A stretch of DNA of 64,000 nucleotides. It comes from G020348185 sp964525045 (GTDB lineage Bacteria; Nitrospirota; Nitrospiria; Nitrospirales; UBA8639). The notes below the pieces were generated by a model. That model worked only from the letters and a program-made list of their open reading frames with translations, had not been told where the DNA came from and made no database searches. A program made the translations under genes and the position numbers. Positions 51,900 through 61,625 of this stretch are shown in pieces. The stretch lies in assembly GCA_964525045.1 (NCBI GenBank), contig CAZGFD010000013.1, forward strand, positions 1-64,000, in the 5' to 3' direction. Every line of letters begins with the position of its first letter. Position 1 is the first letter of the stretch.

Positions 51900-54554
51900 A
51901 TGACTGAACCCGACCTCACCCCCTTGATGCGTCAGTATCAAGACATCAAACAACAATACGATGACGCCATTGTGTTTTTTCGGGTTGGAGATTTTTATGA
52001 AATGTTTTTCAAAGACGCTGAGGAAGCCTCCCGGATTTTGGAAATTGTGCTTACCTCCAGAGGTAAAGCGAAAGGATCATCCATTCCCCTCTGTGGAGTG
52101 CCCCACCACGCCGCCACTGGGTATATCGCTAAACTTCTGAAAGCCGGACGAACGGTCGCTCTCTGCGAACAAGTGGAAGATCCCAAGTTGGCAAAAGGCC
52201 TGGTTCGTCGTGAAGTCGTTCGATTGTATACTCCGGGAACATTGTTTGATGCCGAGCTGTTACCGCAAAAGGAATCGAATTTCTTAGTCTCACTGTTCTG
52301 TACCTACCCCCTTTCTTCTGTTCGAGATAGCCAAGGATGTCGTTTCGGTCTTTCCTCACTCGATTTGTCGACCGGTGAATTCTGGGTCACCGAATCAACC
52401 TCCCATACCACCTACGCAGACCTCCTTGACGAACTGGCTCGAATCGAGCCCAAAGAATTGCTTTTTTCTCAGGAGCTCCCGCAAGGATTTCAGGATTCTC
52501 TCGATTCCCTCATTATTCCACGCCTCACCCCTCAAGATCCCTCTTGGTTTCATGAAGGTATGGGCGCACAAATTCTGAAAGATCATTACTCGGTGCTATC
52601 CATGGAGGACCTGGGGCTTTCGCATGTCACTATCGGCGTCCAAGCCGCCGGCGCCTTATTGCAATACCTGAAATCCACACAACCCATTGCAGATCATCAG
52701 CACATCCAACGGCCTCGATTTCGTTCTCTCGAAGAGGAAATGCTCCTGGATGGTGTCACAATTCGGAACCTTGAGCTCATTAAGCCCCTTTTCGAAGATC
52801 GCCATTCCCCAACATTGCTTTCAATCCTGGATAAAACCGTCACCTCATTCGGCGGTCGACTTTTTCGTCAATGGATTACTCGGCCTTTGTTACGGCTACC
52901 CATGATTCAGGAACGGCTCCAGGCTGTGGACGAATTAGTCAAAAATTTAGGTGTACGTTCCAGTTTGAGAACAGCCTTTAAGTCAATTCAGGACCTTGAA
53001 CGCCTCAATAGTCGCATATCGTTAGGGGTCGCCAATCCCCGAGAGCTCGTTGGCCTTCAGCATTCCCTTGAGGACCTACCAAAAATTCGCTTATTACTGG
53101 AACCGATGGAATCCTCCTTGATTCGTGACTCCCTTTCTCAGTGGGACGACCTTCAAGATGTGTATCACCTCATAGACGAGACGATCCTTCCCAATGCCCC
53201 CCTCTCATCTCGTGAAGGAGACATTATCGAAGACGGATACAACAAGGAACTTGACGAGCTAAGAAAAGTGACTCGGGAGGGAACCCAATGGATTGCGGAA
53301 TTAGAGGCCCGAGAAAAGAATCGAACCGGTATCGATTCGCTCAAGATCAAGTTTAATCAGGTCTTTGGTTATTACCTTGAGGTCACGAAGGCTAATTTAT
53401 CAAAAGTTCCCAATGAGTACGTCCGAAAGCAAACCTTGGTCAATGCTGAGCGTTTTACGACAGAAGAGTTGAGACAATTGGAAGACCGGATTACCGGGGC
53501 AAGTCAAAAAATTAAAAACCTCGAACTTTCCTTATTTAGCGAATTACGATTGCAGGTTGCCCAGGCAACCTATCGTATTCAATCAATGGCGCGACACCTG
53601 GCCGTGTTGGATGTTCTAACCAGCTTAGCGGAAGTTGCGACGGTGAACCGATACGTTCGACCCCATGTGGACGAAGGAGGAACTATTTCAATCAGTGAAG
53701 GTCGACATCCCATCATCGAACGATTGTCGCCATCTGGAGGGTTTGTTCCCAATAACACACATCTGAATTTGGAAACCGATCGGCTCTTATTGATTACAGG
53801 TCCTAACATGGCCGGGAAAAGCACCTATCTTCGGCAGGCTGCCCTTATTGTATTGATGGCCCAAATCGGGAGCTTTGTACCAGCCCAATCAGCTCATATT
53901 GGCCTAGTCGACCGAATCTTCACCCGAGTGGGGGCTGCAGACGATCTGGCTTCGGGGCAAAGTACCTTTATGGTTGAAATGGTGGAAACCGCGAGAATTT
54001 TAGAGTTTGCGACAAGACGAAGTCTCATTCTGTTAGACGAAGTAGGGCGTGGGACCAGCACCTACGACGGACTCAGCATTGCCTGGGCCGTTGCGGAATA
54101 CCTTTTGGATCGTTGCCATATTGGAGCGCGCACATTGTTCGCCACCCATTACCATGAAATGACCCAATTGGAGGATTTGCGGGAAGGTGTGAAAAATTTT
54201 ACAGTGTTAGTCAAGGAAAAAGACCAACATATCCTCTTTCTTCGGAAAATCATTGAGGGGAAGGCAGATAGAAGTTATGGCATCCACGTCGCCCAATTAG
54301 CCGGACTTCCTTTAGAGGTTATCGAACGTGCTCAGAATATCTTGACGCAGTTGGAAAGTGAAGAAACCAAAACAGAAATCGCTGACCTCAAAAATTCTGA
54401 GCGGCCTCGAGAGCTAGAAGGGATGGGTTCATTTCCTCGGCCCCATGTCATTTTAGAAGAGGTGAAACAAATGGATCTTTTTGGAATGACACCTTTGGAG
54501 GCTCTCAATCGCCTGGCTGATATGAAACGGCGACTTGAAACCGAGGACACCTAA
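51900..54554 (+). CDS. mutS: DNA mismatch repair protein MutS
   Basis: Mismatch recognition ATPase. N-terminal LTPLMRQYQDIKQQYDDAI and the mismatch-wedge FFRVGDFYEMF (Phe-x-Glu), connector and lever domains, clamp, then the ATPase domain: GPNMAGKSTYLRQ (near residue 635), LILLDEVGRGTSTYDGLSIAWA and FATHYHEM, and a C-terminal helix-turn-helix PLEVIERAQNIL. 884 residues, MutS1 type. Ends in a terminator shared with the convergent gene. Confidence 0.97.
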   Translation: MTEPDLTPLMRQYQDIKQQYDDAIVFFRVGDFYEMFFKDAEEASRILEIVLTSRGKAKGSSIPLCGVPHHAATGYIAKLLKAGRTVALCEQVEDPKLAKGLVRREVVRLYTPGTLFDAELLPQKESNFLVSLFCTYPLSSVRDSQGCRFGLSSLDLSTGEFWVTESTSHTTYADLLDELARIEPKELLFSQELPQGFQDSLDSLIIPRLTPQDPSWFHEGMGAQILKDHYSVLSMEDLGLSHVTIGVQAAGALLQYLKSTQPIADHQHIQRPRFRSLEEEMLLDGVTIRNLELIKPLFEDRHSPTLLSILDKTVTSFGGRLFRQWITRPLLRLPMIQERLQAVDELVKNLGVRSSLRTAFKSIQDLERLNSRISLGVANPRELVGLQHSLEDLPKIRLLLEPMESSLIRDSLSQWDDLQDVYHLIDETILPNAPLSSREGDIIEDGYNKELDELRKVTREGTQWIAELEAREKNRTGIDSLKIKFNQVFGYYLEVTKANLSKVPNEYVRKQTLVNAERFTTEELRQLEDRITGASQKIKNLELSLFSELRLQVAQATYRIQSMARHLAVLDVLTSLAEVATVNRYVRPHVDEGGTISISEGRHPIIERLSPSGGFVPNNTHLNLETDRLLLITGPNMAGKSTYLRQAALIVLMAQIGSFVPAQSAHIGLVDRIFTRVGAADDLASGQSTFMVEMVETARILEFATRRSLILLDEVGRGTSTYDGLSIAWAVAEYLLDRCHIGARTLFATHYHEMTQLEDLREGVKNFTVLVKEKDQHILFLRKIIEGKADRSYGIHVAQLAGLPLEVIERAQNILTQLESEETKTEIADLKNSERPRELEGMGSFPRPHVILEEVKQMDLFGMTPLEALNRLADMKRRLETEDT

Positions 54555-54555
54555 A

Positions 54556-54595
54556 AAAAAAAGGCCGAGCCCCGTGAAGGACTCGACCCTTTTTA
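54556..54595. terminator. Bidirectional intrinsic terminator
   Basis: AAAAAAAAGGCCGAG, loop CCCCGTGAAGGA, CTCGACCCTTTTT. The A-run on the left and T-run on the right let it end both mutS (plus) and the exported protein gene (minus). Confidence 0.75.
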
Positions 54596-54613
54596 CCTCA
54601 TTTAATTTTTACT

Positions 54614-55240
54614 TTATTTGTCTAATTCAATAACTCCTACACCCTGGTCAGAATTTGGAATGACTCCAGAAATAGCTTTGCCTCCAGGGAGCAACACGTC
54701 ATAGAGCATCTTTCTATTATTTTGCCAACTATCGGCTCTGATAGCATCAATTTGAGACAATGAGCGAAGACTATGGATGCTCCGTGGTTTGGAAGGAGTC
54801 CCTGCAACGTCAGGAATAGTTTTGACCGAAGAGACCACCCGGTGATTCTGCTCAGTTTCCTGAACAACTATTTCAACCATGGTGTAGGCCGATGGTTTGG
54901 TATTCCCCATCACCGCCTGGCTGTGGGATTCTTTCCCGAGAGATTTTAACTGGTTCCAAACCGCATCATTCGCGGCATACACTTTCATGTTTTTCCCTGG
55001 GAAATACTTTTGCCAGTAATATCCGCTTTCGGCATTGCCACCAAACACGGCAATGTTCACCCATGCAGCTTTGTCGTACGGATCAACCACAGCGACACGA
55101 CCATGAAGCGTGGTCGGTTTGCTTAGGTCACCCCACTCAAATCGTTCTTGGAATGCCTCAATCGCCAGAGCACTCGATGCCATACCACCAACCAAGGCCA
55201 TGGCAGCTAGTACCGCCCACCGAGTCTTACGACCTTTCAT
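54614..55240 (-). CDS. Exported hypothetical protein, first of a related pair
   Basis: 208 residues with a clear signal peptide (RKTRWAVLAAMALVGGMASSALA). The mature part opens GDLSKPTTLHGRVAVVDPYDKAAWVNIAVFGG, with a beta-rich first half and ends IPNSDQGVGVIEL. The upstream gene encodes a protein of the same plan (signal peptide, L-x-GRV strand, beta sandwich, 'V-I-E' end), suggesting ancient duplication. ATG at 55240 chosen for the signal peptide and GGAGGGAAGGA just upstream. Function unknown; 79 bases after its neighbour. Confidence 0.72.
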   Translation of the reverse strand: MKGRKTRWAVLAAMALVGGMASSALAIEAFQERFEWGDLSKPTTLHGRVAVVDPYDKAAWVNIAVFGGNAESGYYWQKYFPGKNMKVYAANDAVWNQLKSLGKESHSQAVMGNTKPSAYTMVEIVVQETEQNHRVVSSVKTIPDVAGTPSKPRSIHSLRSLSQIDAIRADSWQNNRKMLYDVLLPGGKAISGVIPNSDQGVGVIELDK

Positions 55241-55319
55241 AATTCCTTCCCTCCTCTGAAAAATTTCGGTATGTAAAAATTTTTTCCAAAAGTCTGGTCC
55301 ATTCAATGTCAACCGTTAT

Positions 55320-55892
55320 TTAATTATCCATCATCTCGGCAGACGATTCGATCACAGAAAAACCTGTCACGGTACGTCCATCACCGGCAAGCTGCACTTC
55401 CATCGCCACTAAATTTTGAGCCGCCTTCGTGATTTGATCCATCAGGTTTTTGTCTTGCACTTTCAATCGGACCGTGGTTTGAGGGTTGTACCAACCGGCA
55501 TAGGGGTTATTCCGCTCATTTCCACCAGTAAATCCCCAACCGCAGCAAACAAATAGGGGATCAGGAAGTCTTACGTCCCGATCATCGGAGTACCGACCTG
55601 GGGGGTTTCCGCGTTCAGCTGGGCCACTGGTGTTCCAATATTGAACGCCAAACAGGATTTCCCCATCAGGATTGTCCGCCCAATGGGCATAGACCCGACC
55701 TTTTAAACTGCTTGCTTTTTGGCCTTTATACACTACGTCGCCTTGGATCGCGATGTCACCCGGATCCCCTTTCGCCTTCGGGTTTCCAGAAGCGGGACCC
55801 TTTTGAGCCAGGGCCGCGCCAGCCAAGCCCAATGTGAGAAGGCCAACGGCACAGAGAGCGATTACTCCAGCACGTAAAGATGACTTCTTCAT
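55320..55892 (-). CDS. Exported hypothetical protein, second of a related pair
   Basis: 190 residues with signal peptide KKSSLRAGVIALCAVGLLTLGLAGAALA. Mature part: IQGDVVYKGQKASSLKGRVYAHWAD, GEILFGVQYWNTSG, a DPLFVCCGWGF stretch with adjacent cysteines, and TVTGFSVIES. Not a family I recognise. ATG at 55892 is preceded directly by GGAGGGAGGAG and gives the signal peptide. On the same strand before the related gene; likely co-transcribed. Confidence 0.72.
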   Translation of the reverse strand: MKKSSLRAGVIALCAVGLLTLGLAGAALAQKGPASGNPKAKGDPGDIAIQGDVVYKGQKASSLKGRVYAHWADNPDGEILFGVQYWNTSGPAERGNPPGRYSDDRDVRLPDPLFVCCGWGFTGGNERNNPYAGWYNPQTTVRLKVQDKNLMDQITKAAQNLVAMEVQLAGDGRTVTGFSVIESSAEMMDN

Positions 55893-56139
55893 CTCCTCCC
55901 TCCTTACAATGTTAGAATGACATAAATGAAAGAATACCATCTGACTGTTCTTGTCTTCTTTATATTCTATAACTTGAAGGTTCAAATTTACCAATCCCGT
56001 GAACCCTTTGGCAAACCCCCAAGTCATTAATTCCTTTTACTTGTCTTGGAATCAAGCCTTACAATTTTAGAGGGCCCATGCTACTCATCTAGGTCAAGGT
56101 TGTCAAGTGATTTCTTGAGAGAATTCTCAATTTTGGCGT

Positions 56140-57402
56140 TTATTCCCAATTTGGGAAAGCTTTTTGGGGAATTGGGCCTAAGGCTGTCATCACCAAGCCC
56201 TGAAAATCAAAAAGTTGTTTGCTCAGACTCCAAACATGATCAAGAGTAATTTTATCAATTTCTTTTAACATTTCTTGAAGCGTCACCCGTCGGCCCTGAA
56301 AAAGCTCATCCTTGGCCAGCTTATTCATGCGGCCGTATGTTCCTTCTAACCCCATCATGAGATTTCCCTTCAATTGAGTTTTGGTGCGTTCAAGTTCTTT
56401 AGCATTCAAGCCCTGCTTACACAATTTTTGAATTTCTTTGCAGACCCGGGAGACAACGGATTCTGCCTCCTCCGGTCGTGTGGCGGCATAAACGGTTAAA
56501 TTCCCACCATCGGAGAAGCTGGATAAATGAGAATAGATCGTGTAGGCCAATCCACGGTTTTCCCTGATCTCTTGGAATAAGCGAGAACTCACACCTCCTC
56601 CGAGAATGGTATTCAGAATGTTGGCCGCGTAGCGATCTGGATGGCCAACCGGTAATCCTTTGAATCCCAGACACAAATGGACTTGTTCCAACTTTTTGGT
56701 ATGAATATGTTTCGTTCTAAATGGTTTTTCAGGCCAGGGAGAAACCTGACCCAGACCTTTTTCGTTCTTTTCACCAGTCCAGGCCCCGAAGTGTGTGTTT
56801 AACAATTGGACAAGCCTTGGTTGGTCTACATTCCCCGCAACAGAAATTACCGTTTTGTGAGGATGGTAATGAGCGTACCTATAGCGCAAAAGGTCTGGCC
56901 GTCGAAGATTTTCCATCGAACGGCGTTCTCCCAGAATCGATCGACCAAGGGGATGGCTTCCAAGCACATCTTTGGCGTGCAGCTCATGGACAAAGTCTTC
57001 TGGATCATCCTTGACTGTCCGGATCTCCTCCAGAACCACCTGCTTTTCCTTTTCAATCTCCTTTGAAGGGAATCGTGAATGGGCAAACAGATCAGACAAA
57101 AGCTCCGCCGCCTGGGAAATTTGCTGATCCAACACTTTGACATAAAAGACGGTCACCTCATGGGTGGTGAAGGCATTCATTTCACCGCCTAATGTGTCAA
57201 TTTCATGGGAAATTTGGCTGGCGGTACGTTTTCTCGTCCCCTTAAACATCATGTGCTCAACGAAATGTGAGAAGCCTTCTTCTCCCATATCCTCGTCCCG
57301 GCTTCCCACCTTGGCCCATACCCCGATGGCCACAGATTTCAGGGAAGTCATTTTTTCCATGACCACTCGAACACCATTGTCCAGGACAATTTTTTTATAC
57401 AT
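56140..57402 (-). CDS. M16-family zinc peptidase (processing-peptidase type)
   Basis: A 420-residue protein of the insulinase/mitochondrial processing peptidase family. Inverted zinc motif HFVEH (H46, E49, H50), the downstream glutamate in VLEEIRTVKDDPEDFVHE, and the C-terminal inactive half with NTILGGGVSSRLFQEIRENRGLAYTIYSH are all seen. No signal peptide, so cytosolic. In many bacteria it follows pnp, as here. ATG at 57402 (MYKKIVLDNGVRVV) is the family start; GGAG nine bases upstream. Confidence 0.94.
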   Translation of the reverse strand: MYKKIVLDNGVRVVMEKMTSLKSVAIGVWAKVGSRDEDMGEEGFSHFVEHMMFKGTRKRTASQISHEIDTLGGEMNAFTTHEVTVFYVKVLDQQISQAAELLSDLFAHSRFPSKEIEKEKQVVLEEIRTVKDDPEDFVHELHAKDVLGSHPLGRSILGERRSMENLRRPDLLRYRYAHYHPHKTVISVAGNVDQPRLVQLLNTHFGAWTGEKNEKGLGQVSPWPEKPFRTKHIHTKKLEQVHLCLGFKGLPVGHPDRYAANILNTILGGGVSSRLFQEIRENRGLAYTIYSHLSSFSDGGNLTVYAATRPEEAESVVSRVCKEIQKLCKQGLNAKELERTKTQLKGNLMMGLEGTYGRMNKLAKDELFQGRRVTLQEMLKEIDKITLDHVWSLSKQLFDFQGLVMTALGPIPQKAFPNWE

Positions 57403-57449
57403 GGATGCTGCTCCGAGCACTTAAATTGGACACACCCTCACAAAAAGAA

Positions 57450-57597
57450 AAGGTGGGCAATGCCCACCCAACAATCTTCTGAAAGAATAGTCAATGTCAA
57501 ACAAGGAATGTCGAATCATGAAGTTCTAGGAGTGGCGTTTCACACTGCCCTTTTTCCCTTCGAAATTCATGATTCTGCGATCGAAATTCGATATTTC
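57450..57597. repeat. Palindromic dispersed element, copy C (rearranged)
   Basis: Contains the hairpin GGTGGGCAATGCCCACC (57452-57468), then AACAAGGAATGTCGAATCATGAAG-like sequence, which is the reverse complement of the right arm of copy A, and ends GATCGAAATTCGATATTTC. The order of parts differs from copies A and B, so it may be a deletion or inversion form. Confidence 0.65.
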
Positions 57598-57619
57598 TTT
57601 ATTTTGATGAGCTTACGGG

Positions 57620-59734
57620 TTAAGCCGAGCTGGGCTTAGCCTCTGTCTCAGCACCGGTTTGGGCCATGGCATCTTTTCGACTCAGGCGGATTTTTCCCTG
57701 CCGATCGATTTCCAATACCTTGACCAATACTTGCTCACCTTCTGAGATTTCATCGGCAACGGACTTCACCCGATGAGGCGCCAATTGGGATATGTGGACA
57801 AGGCCGTCCACATTGGGAAGAATCTCCACAAACGCCCCAAAATCGACAATCTTTCGAACGGTCCCTAGATAGATTTTCCCCGGCTCCACTTCTTCCACAA
57901 GCCGGTCAATCATTTCTCTGGCTTTCTCAGCCGAGGACTCATCGCTTGAAGCAATTGTCACCAGCCCAGAATCATCAACGTTAATCTTCACACCACATTC
58001 AGCAATAATACTCCGGATGGTTTTGCCTCCTGGTCCAATAATATCCCGAATCTTGTCGGGTTTTATTTGAAAATTAAAGATCCTTGGGGCATAGGGTGCC
58101 AGAGTAGGCCTCGGTGATGATAGGGATTCCGCCATCTTTTCCAAAATGTGCAGCCTTCCCACACGAGCTTGATCCAAAGCCTGGCGCATCAATTCGGGAG
58201 TGATTCCCTGGATCTTAATGTCCATTTGGAGAGCCGTGATGCCCTCCTTGGTACCCGTGACCTTGAAGTCCATATCACCCAAATGGTCTTCCAGCCCCAA
58301 TATATCAGAGAGGATGACCACCTGATCTCCTTCCATAATTAACCCCATCGCAATTCCAGCGACTGGCTGTTTGATAGGAACCCCGGCATCCATCAAGGCC
58401 AGGGTTCCCCCGCAGACTGTGGCCATCGAGGAGGAGCCATTGGATTCCAAAATATCTGAGACAATCCGAATCGTATAAGGGAACTCTTCCTTCGATGGGA
58501 TGACCGAGGCCAGGGCCCGCTCAGCCAGTTTGCCATGACCCACTTCTCGACGCCCCGGGGACCTCAGCGGCCGGGCTTCTCCTACACTAAATGGAGGAAA
58601 ATTGTAATGGAGCATAAAAGTCCGGAAATACTCACCTTCCAGAGCATCAATGCGCTGTTCATCGTCGGTCGTTCCCAGAGTCGCCACCGCTAAACTCTGC
58701 GTTTCTCCCCTGGTGAAGAGGGCAGAGCCATGAGTACGGGGCAACACACCGGTTTCACAAGTAATGGCGCGAATATCTGCGGGGCCACGACCATCTGCCC
58801 GACTTTGGCTTTCCAGAATCATTTTGCGTACTTCAGAATATTCCAATTCATGAAAAATCATTTTCACATGTCGCTCTTGATCCGGATTTTCTGATGAAAA
58901 CTCTTGAACAGCCCCTTGTAAGATTTCATCAAGTTTTTCCTGACGTGCGGATTTATTCGGTATCAGAATGGCATCACAAATGGGAGTGGCCACTAAATCT
59001 TTCACCCTCGCGACCAGTTGAGGATCGATTGATTCCACCTGGACCTGTCGTTTTGATCGTCCGGCCAAATCTTTCAATTCATTAATTTTCGCAACAATCT
59101 TTTTGATTTCAGCATGGGCCAGCTCGATGGCTTCAATCATCGTTGACTCAGAAAGGTTATTCGCCCCGGATTCAACCATCATGACCGCCTCAGCGGTACC
59201 GGCCACCACAAGATTCAACTCACTCGCTTCCAGGGTATTTAAATCCGGATTGACAATAAACTTCCCATTGACGCGGCCGATTTTGATGCCGGCTAACGGT
59301 CCGGCAAAGGGAATGTCGGAAACCGCAAGCGCTGCGGAAGCGGCGGTAATGCCGACCACATCAGATGAAAGGGTTTGATCGACGGACAGGACTGACACTA
59401 TGACTTGGGTTTCGTGATAATACCCTTTGGGGAATAAAGGTCGAATGGGCCGGTCAATCAAACGACTGGTCAAGACTTCTTTTTCACTCGGGGCTCCTTC
59501 CCGGCGAAAAAATCCACCAGGAATTTTCCCCGCCGCATAGGCTTTTTCCTGATAATTGACGGTTAAGGGTAAAAAATCCGTATCCGGTTTAACCGTTTGA
59601 GAGGCCACAGCCGTGGCCAATACGACCGTATCGGCATAGGATGCCAGAACCGCACCATCCGCTTGTTTCGCCATTCGACCGAACTCTAAGCGAAGTGGGC
59701 GCCCCCCTACTTCCATCTCAACCACATGTATCAT
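57620..59734 (-). CDS. pnp: Polyribonucleotide nucleotidyltransferase (PNPase)
   Basis: Phosphorolytic 3'-5' exoribonuclease of the RNA degradosome. Two RNase PH domains (first with MAKQADGAVLASYADTVVLATAV; second with TRGETQSLAVATLG, GRREVGHGKLAERALA, GDMDFKVTGTKEGITALQMDIK), a KH domain (GPGGKTIRSIIAE near residue 565) and an S1 domain (KIYLGTVRKIVDFGAFVEI). 704 residues, normal. ATG at 59734 has AGAGGAG about six bases upstream. Follows rpsO with a 135-base gap that may carry processing or autoregulation sites. Confidence 0.98.
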   Translation of the reverse strand: MIHVVEMEVGGRPLRLEFGRMAKQADGAVLASYADTVVLATAVASQTVKPDTDFLPLTVNYQEKAYAAGKIPGGFFRREGAPSEKEVLTSRLIDRPIRPLFPKGYYHETQVIVSVLSVDQTLSSDVVGITAASAALAVSDIPFAGPLAGIKIGRVNGKFIVNPDLNTLEASELNLVVAGTAEAVMMVESGANNLSESTMIEAIELAHAEIKKIVAKINELKDLAGRSKRQVQVESIDPQLVARVKDLVATPICDAILIPNKSARQEKLDEILQGAVQEFSSENPDQERHVKMIFHELEYSEVRKMILESQSRADGRGPADIRAITCETGVLPRTHGSALFTRGETQSLAVATLGTTDDEQRIDALEGEYFRTFMLHYNFPPFSVGEARPLRSPGRREVGHGKLAERALASVIPSKEEFPYTIRIVSDILESNGSSSMATVCGGTLALMDAGVPIKQPVAGIAMGLIMEGDQVVILSDILGLEDHLGDMDFKVTGTKEGITALQMDIKIQGITPELMRQALDQARVGRLHILEKMAESLSSPRPTLAPYAPRIFNFQIKPDKIRDIIGPGGKTIRSIIAECGVKINVDDSGLVTIASSDESSAEKAREMIDRLVEEVEPGKIYLGTVRKIVDFGAFVEILPNVDGLVHISQLAPHRVKSVADEISEGEQVLVKVLEIDRQGKIRLSRKDAMAQTGAETEAKPSSA

Positions 59735-59869
59735 GGGATTCTCCTCTGTTATTCATTGACGTCGTGGAAAGAAAACCCGCAAAAGGCGCCTTCTCCCAAG
59801 GGGGGGGAGCCGGTGTCAGATTCCTTCCCGTTATGGGACAGGACATTTGGGCTTACCCGCACAGTTTGT

Positions 59870-60139
59870 TTATTTTCGCAATCCTAGCGAAGCCAGAATG
59901 GTTTGATACCGCCCCGCATCCACCCGACGTAAATACCCCAGTAAGCGGCGGCGGCGGCTGACCATTTGGAGTAATCCGCGACGGGAGTGGTGATCCTTTT
60001 TATGAAGCTTAAAATGTTCGGTTAAATGGCTAATGCGGTTGGTGAGTAAGGCAATTTGGACTTCAGCCGAGCCGGTATCTTGTTCATGCCGTCGATGTTC
60101 CTGAATCACGCTGGCCGCACGTTCTGATGTTAATGCCAT
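59870..60139 (-). CDS. rpsO: 30S ribosomal protein S15
   Basis: Binds 16S rRNA early in 30S assembly. 89 residues with the S15 pattern: HRRHEQDTGSAEVQIALLTNRISHLTEHFKLHKKDHHSRRGLLQMVSRRRRLLGYL. Classic rpsO-pnp order. An inverted repeat (60196-60215) precedes it. Confidence 0.98.
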   Translation of the reverse strand: MALTSERAASVIQEHRRHEQDTGSAEVQIALLTNRISHLTEHFKLHKKDHHSRRGLLQMVSRRRRLLGYLRRVDAGRYQTILASLGLRK

Positions 60140-60195
60140 GTTCCCTCCTCCTCTCTCATTTCAGCATAGTCCGAGAAAATGGTTCACTTCCTTGG

Positions 60196-60215
60196 TTGAT
60201 ACGCTGGCGTATCAA
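60196..60215. promoter_or_regulatory. Perfect inverted repeat in the rpsO leader
   Basis: Arms TTGATACGC and GCGTATCAA with a TG centre, between truB and rpsO. No T-run follows on the minus strand (CCAAGGAAG), so it is not a standard terminator. Could be a protein operator, an RNase III substrate or part of an S15 autoregulatory site. Confidence 0.5.
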
Positions 60216-60227
60216 TTTATTATTCTC

Positions 60228-61241
60228 TTATAAGGTTTCCACCAACACTTTTATCATAGAGACCGACCACCCGGTAGGGGGCATTCCCTCATCTGATAGA
60301 CGAACCTGCCCGAGGGCCAATAAACGTCCCCCCTCGTCTTTCACACGCAGGATTTCCTGAGGACAAGCGGTTCTATCCTCCTGCTTGGATGAAAAATTCA
60401 CCACGGACCAGGGAATCGCATTTCCATGTATCACTTTTGTCGCATCCTGCGGACCCACCCGAATGGATCTAAAACTTTTCAGCACTTCATCTAAACTTAA
60501 CCATGCGGGATTGTCATAAGAGCTGCATGTCATTTTTGTGACGTCCTTGACCTCAAGCGCCCGATCAATATGCAAGGTTCCCACACGTCTGCGTTCCAGC
60601 CATTGCAAATGGCCTCCGACATGCAATTGTTCCCCAATATCCGCACATAAAGTGCGCACATACGTGCCTTTCGAGCAAACGACTCGTAAATCGACTTCGA
60701 CTCCTCGGATGCCTAAGACTTCCAGACGCTCAATCTTAACCGTACGAGCTTGACGTTCGACCACCTTTCCTTTCGAGGCGAGTTTATACAGTGGCTGCCC
60801 GGCGATTTTGACAGCGGAAAACATGGGAGGCACTTGCTGAATGATCCCTTGAAATTTTGCGATAGTCGAACGAATCTGTGTATCCGATAATCCCTTGACC
60901 GGAATCTCTTGCAGGATTGTCCCCGTCGCATCCTCTGTATCGGTTCGTTGCCCCAACCGCAACACCGCAACATATTCTTTTTCCCAATCCATTAAATATT
61001 GAGCAATTTTCGTCCCTTTTCCGACCAAAATCGGTAACACGCCTGTTGCCGCAGGATCCAAAGTCCCCGCATGACCGATTTTTTGAATCCCTAATACCCC
61101 ACGGAGATGCCTCACCACATCATGAGAGGTCCAACCAAACGGTTTATTCACATTCAGAACGCCATTGGGGCCTTCATCTCGCAGGGCGAGTCTCGGCATG
61201 TTGGTCATGGTCAGTGAGGGAAGAAGGTTAAGAGTTTCCAT
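60228..61241 (-). CDS. truB: tRNA pseudouridine synthase B
   Basis: Makes pseudouridine 55 in the T loop of tRNAs. Seen: GVLNVNKPFGWTSHDVV, IGHAGTLDPAATGVLPI with the catalytic Asp, YVAVLRLGQRTDTEDATG, and SKGTYVRTLCADIGEQL, then a C-terminal PUA-like domain. 337 residues from 61241; MTNMPRLALRDEG further in is an alternative start. Overlaps rbfA by 14 bases. Confidence 0.96.
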   Translation of the reverse strand: METLNLLPSLTMTNMPRLALRDEGPNGVLNVNKPFGWTSHDVVRHLRGVLGIQKIGHAGTLDPAATGVLPILVGKGTKIAQYLMDWEKEYVAVLRLGQRTDTEDATGTILQEIPVKGLSDTQIRSTIAKFQGIIQQVPPMFSAVKIAGQPLYKLASKGKVVERQARTVKIERLEVLGIRGVEVDLRVVCSKGTYVRTLCADIGEQLHVGGHLQWLERRRVGTLHIDRALEVKDVTKMTCSSYDNPAWLSLDEVLKSFRSIRVGPQDATKVIHGNAIPWSVVNFSSKQEDRTACPQEILRVKDEGGRLLALGQVRLSDEGMPPTGWSVSMIKVLVETL

Positions 61242-61602
61242 GTAATTCTTTTGGTTCCTGCAACGAATCTAATAACTGATCGATCCGAGTTCCCCGTTGC
61301 TCACTCCGATCGCAACGAAATATTAATTCGGGGATATAGCGTAAATTTAATCGTCGTCCAAGTTCGGCCCGGATAAACCCAAGGGCATGGCGTAATCCTT
61401 CCAGAGCCGTTTCCTCCTCTTGGGCTTGCTGAAGGGTGGTGACAAATACCTTGGCAACCCGCAAATCCGGACTGAGATCGACTCCGGTCACCGTTATGAA
61501 CCCCACACGAGGGTCTTTGGTCTTTCGAGCCAAAATATCGGCAACCTCCATACGGATTTGGTCCGCAACTCGCTCTGCCCGTTTATAACTGGGTTTGGTC
61601 AT
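61228..61602 (-). CDS. rbfA: Ribosome-binding factor A
   Basis: Late 30S maturation factor with a KH-like fold. Seen: YKRAERVADQIRMEVADILARKTKDPRVGFITVTGVDLSPDLRVAKVFV and the C-terminal ELGRRLNLRYIPELIFRCDRS. 124 residues from ATG 61602 (GAGG about ten bases before); a GTG at 61629 that overlaps the DUF503 stop is also possible. Confidence 0.94.
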   Translation of the reverse strand: MTKPSYKRAERVADQIRMEVADILARKTKDPRVGFITVTGVDLSPDLRVAKVFVTTLQQAQEEETALEGLRHALGFIRAELGRRLNLRYIPELIFRCDRSEQRGTRIDQLLDSLQEPKELHGNS

Positions 61603-61625
61603 ACCAACCGTCGCCTCAAGGGACC

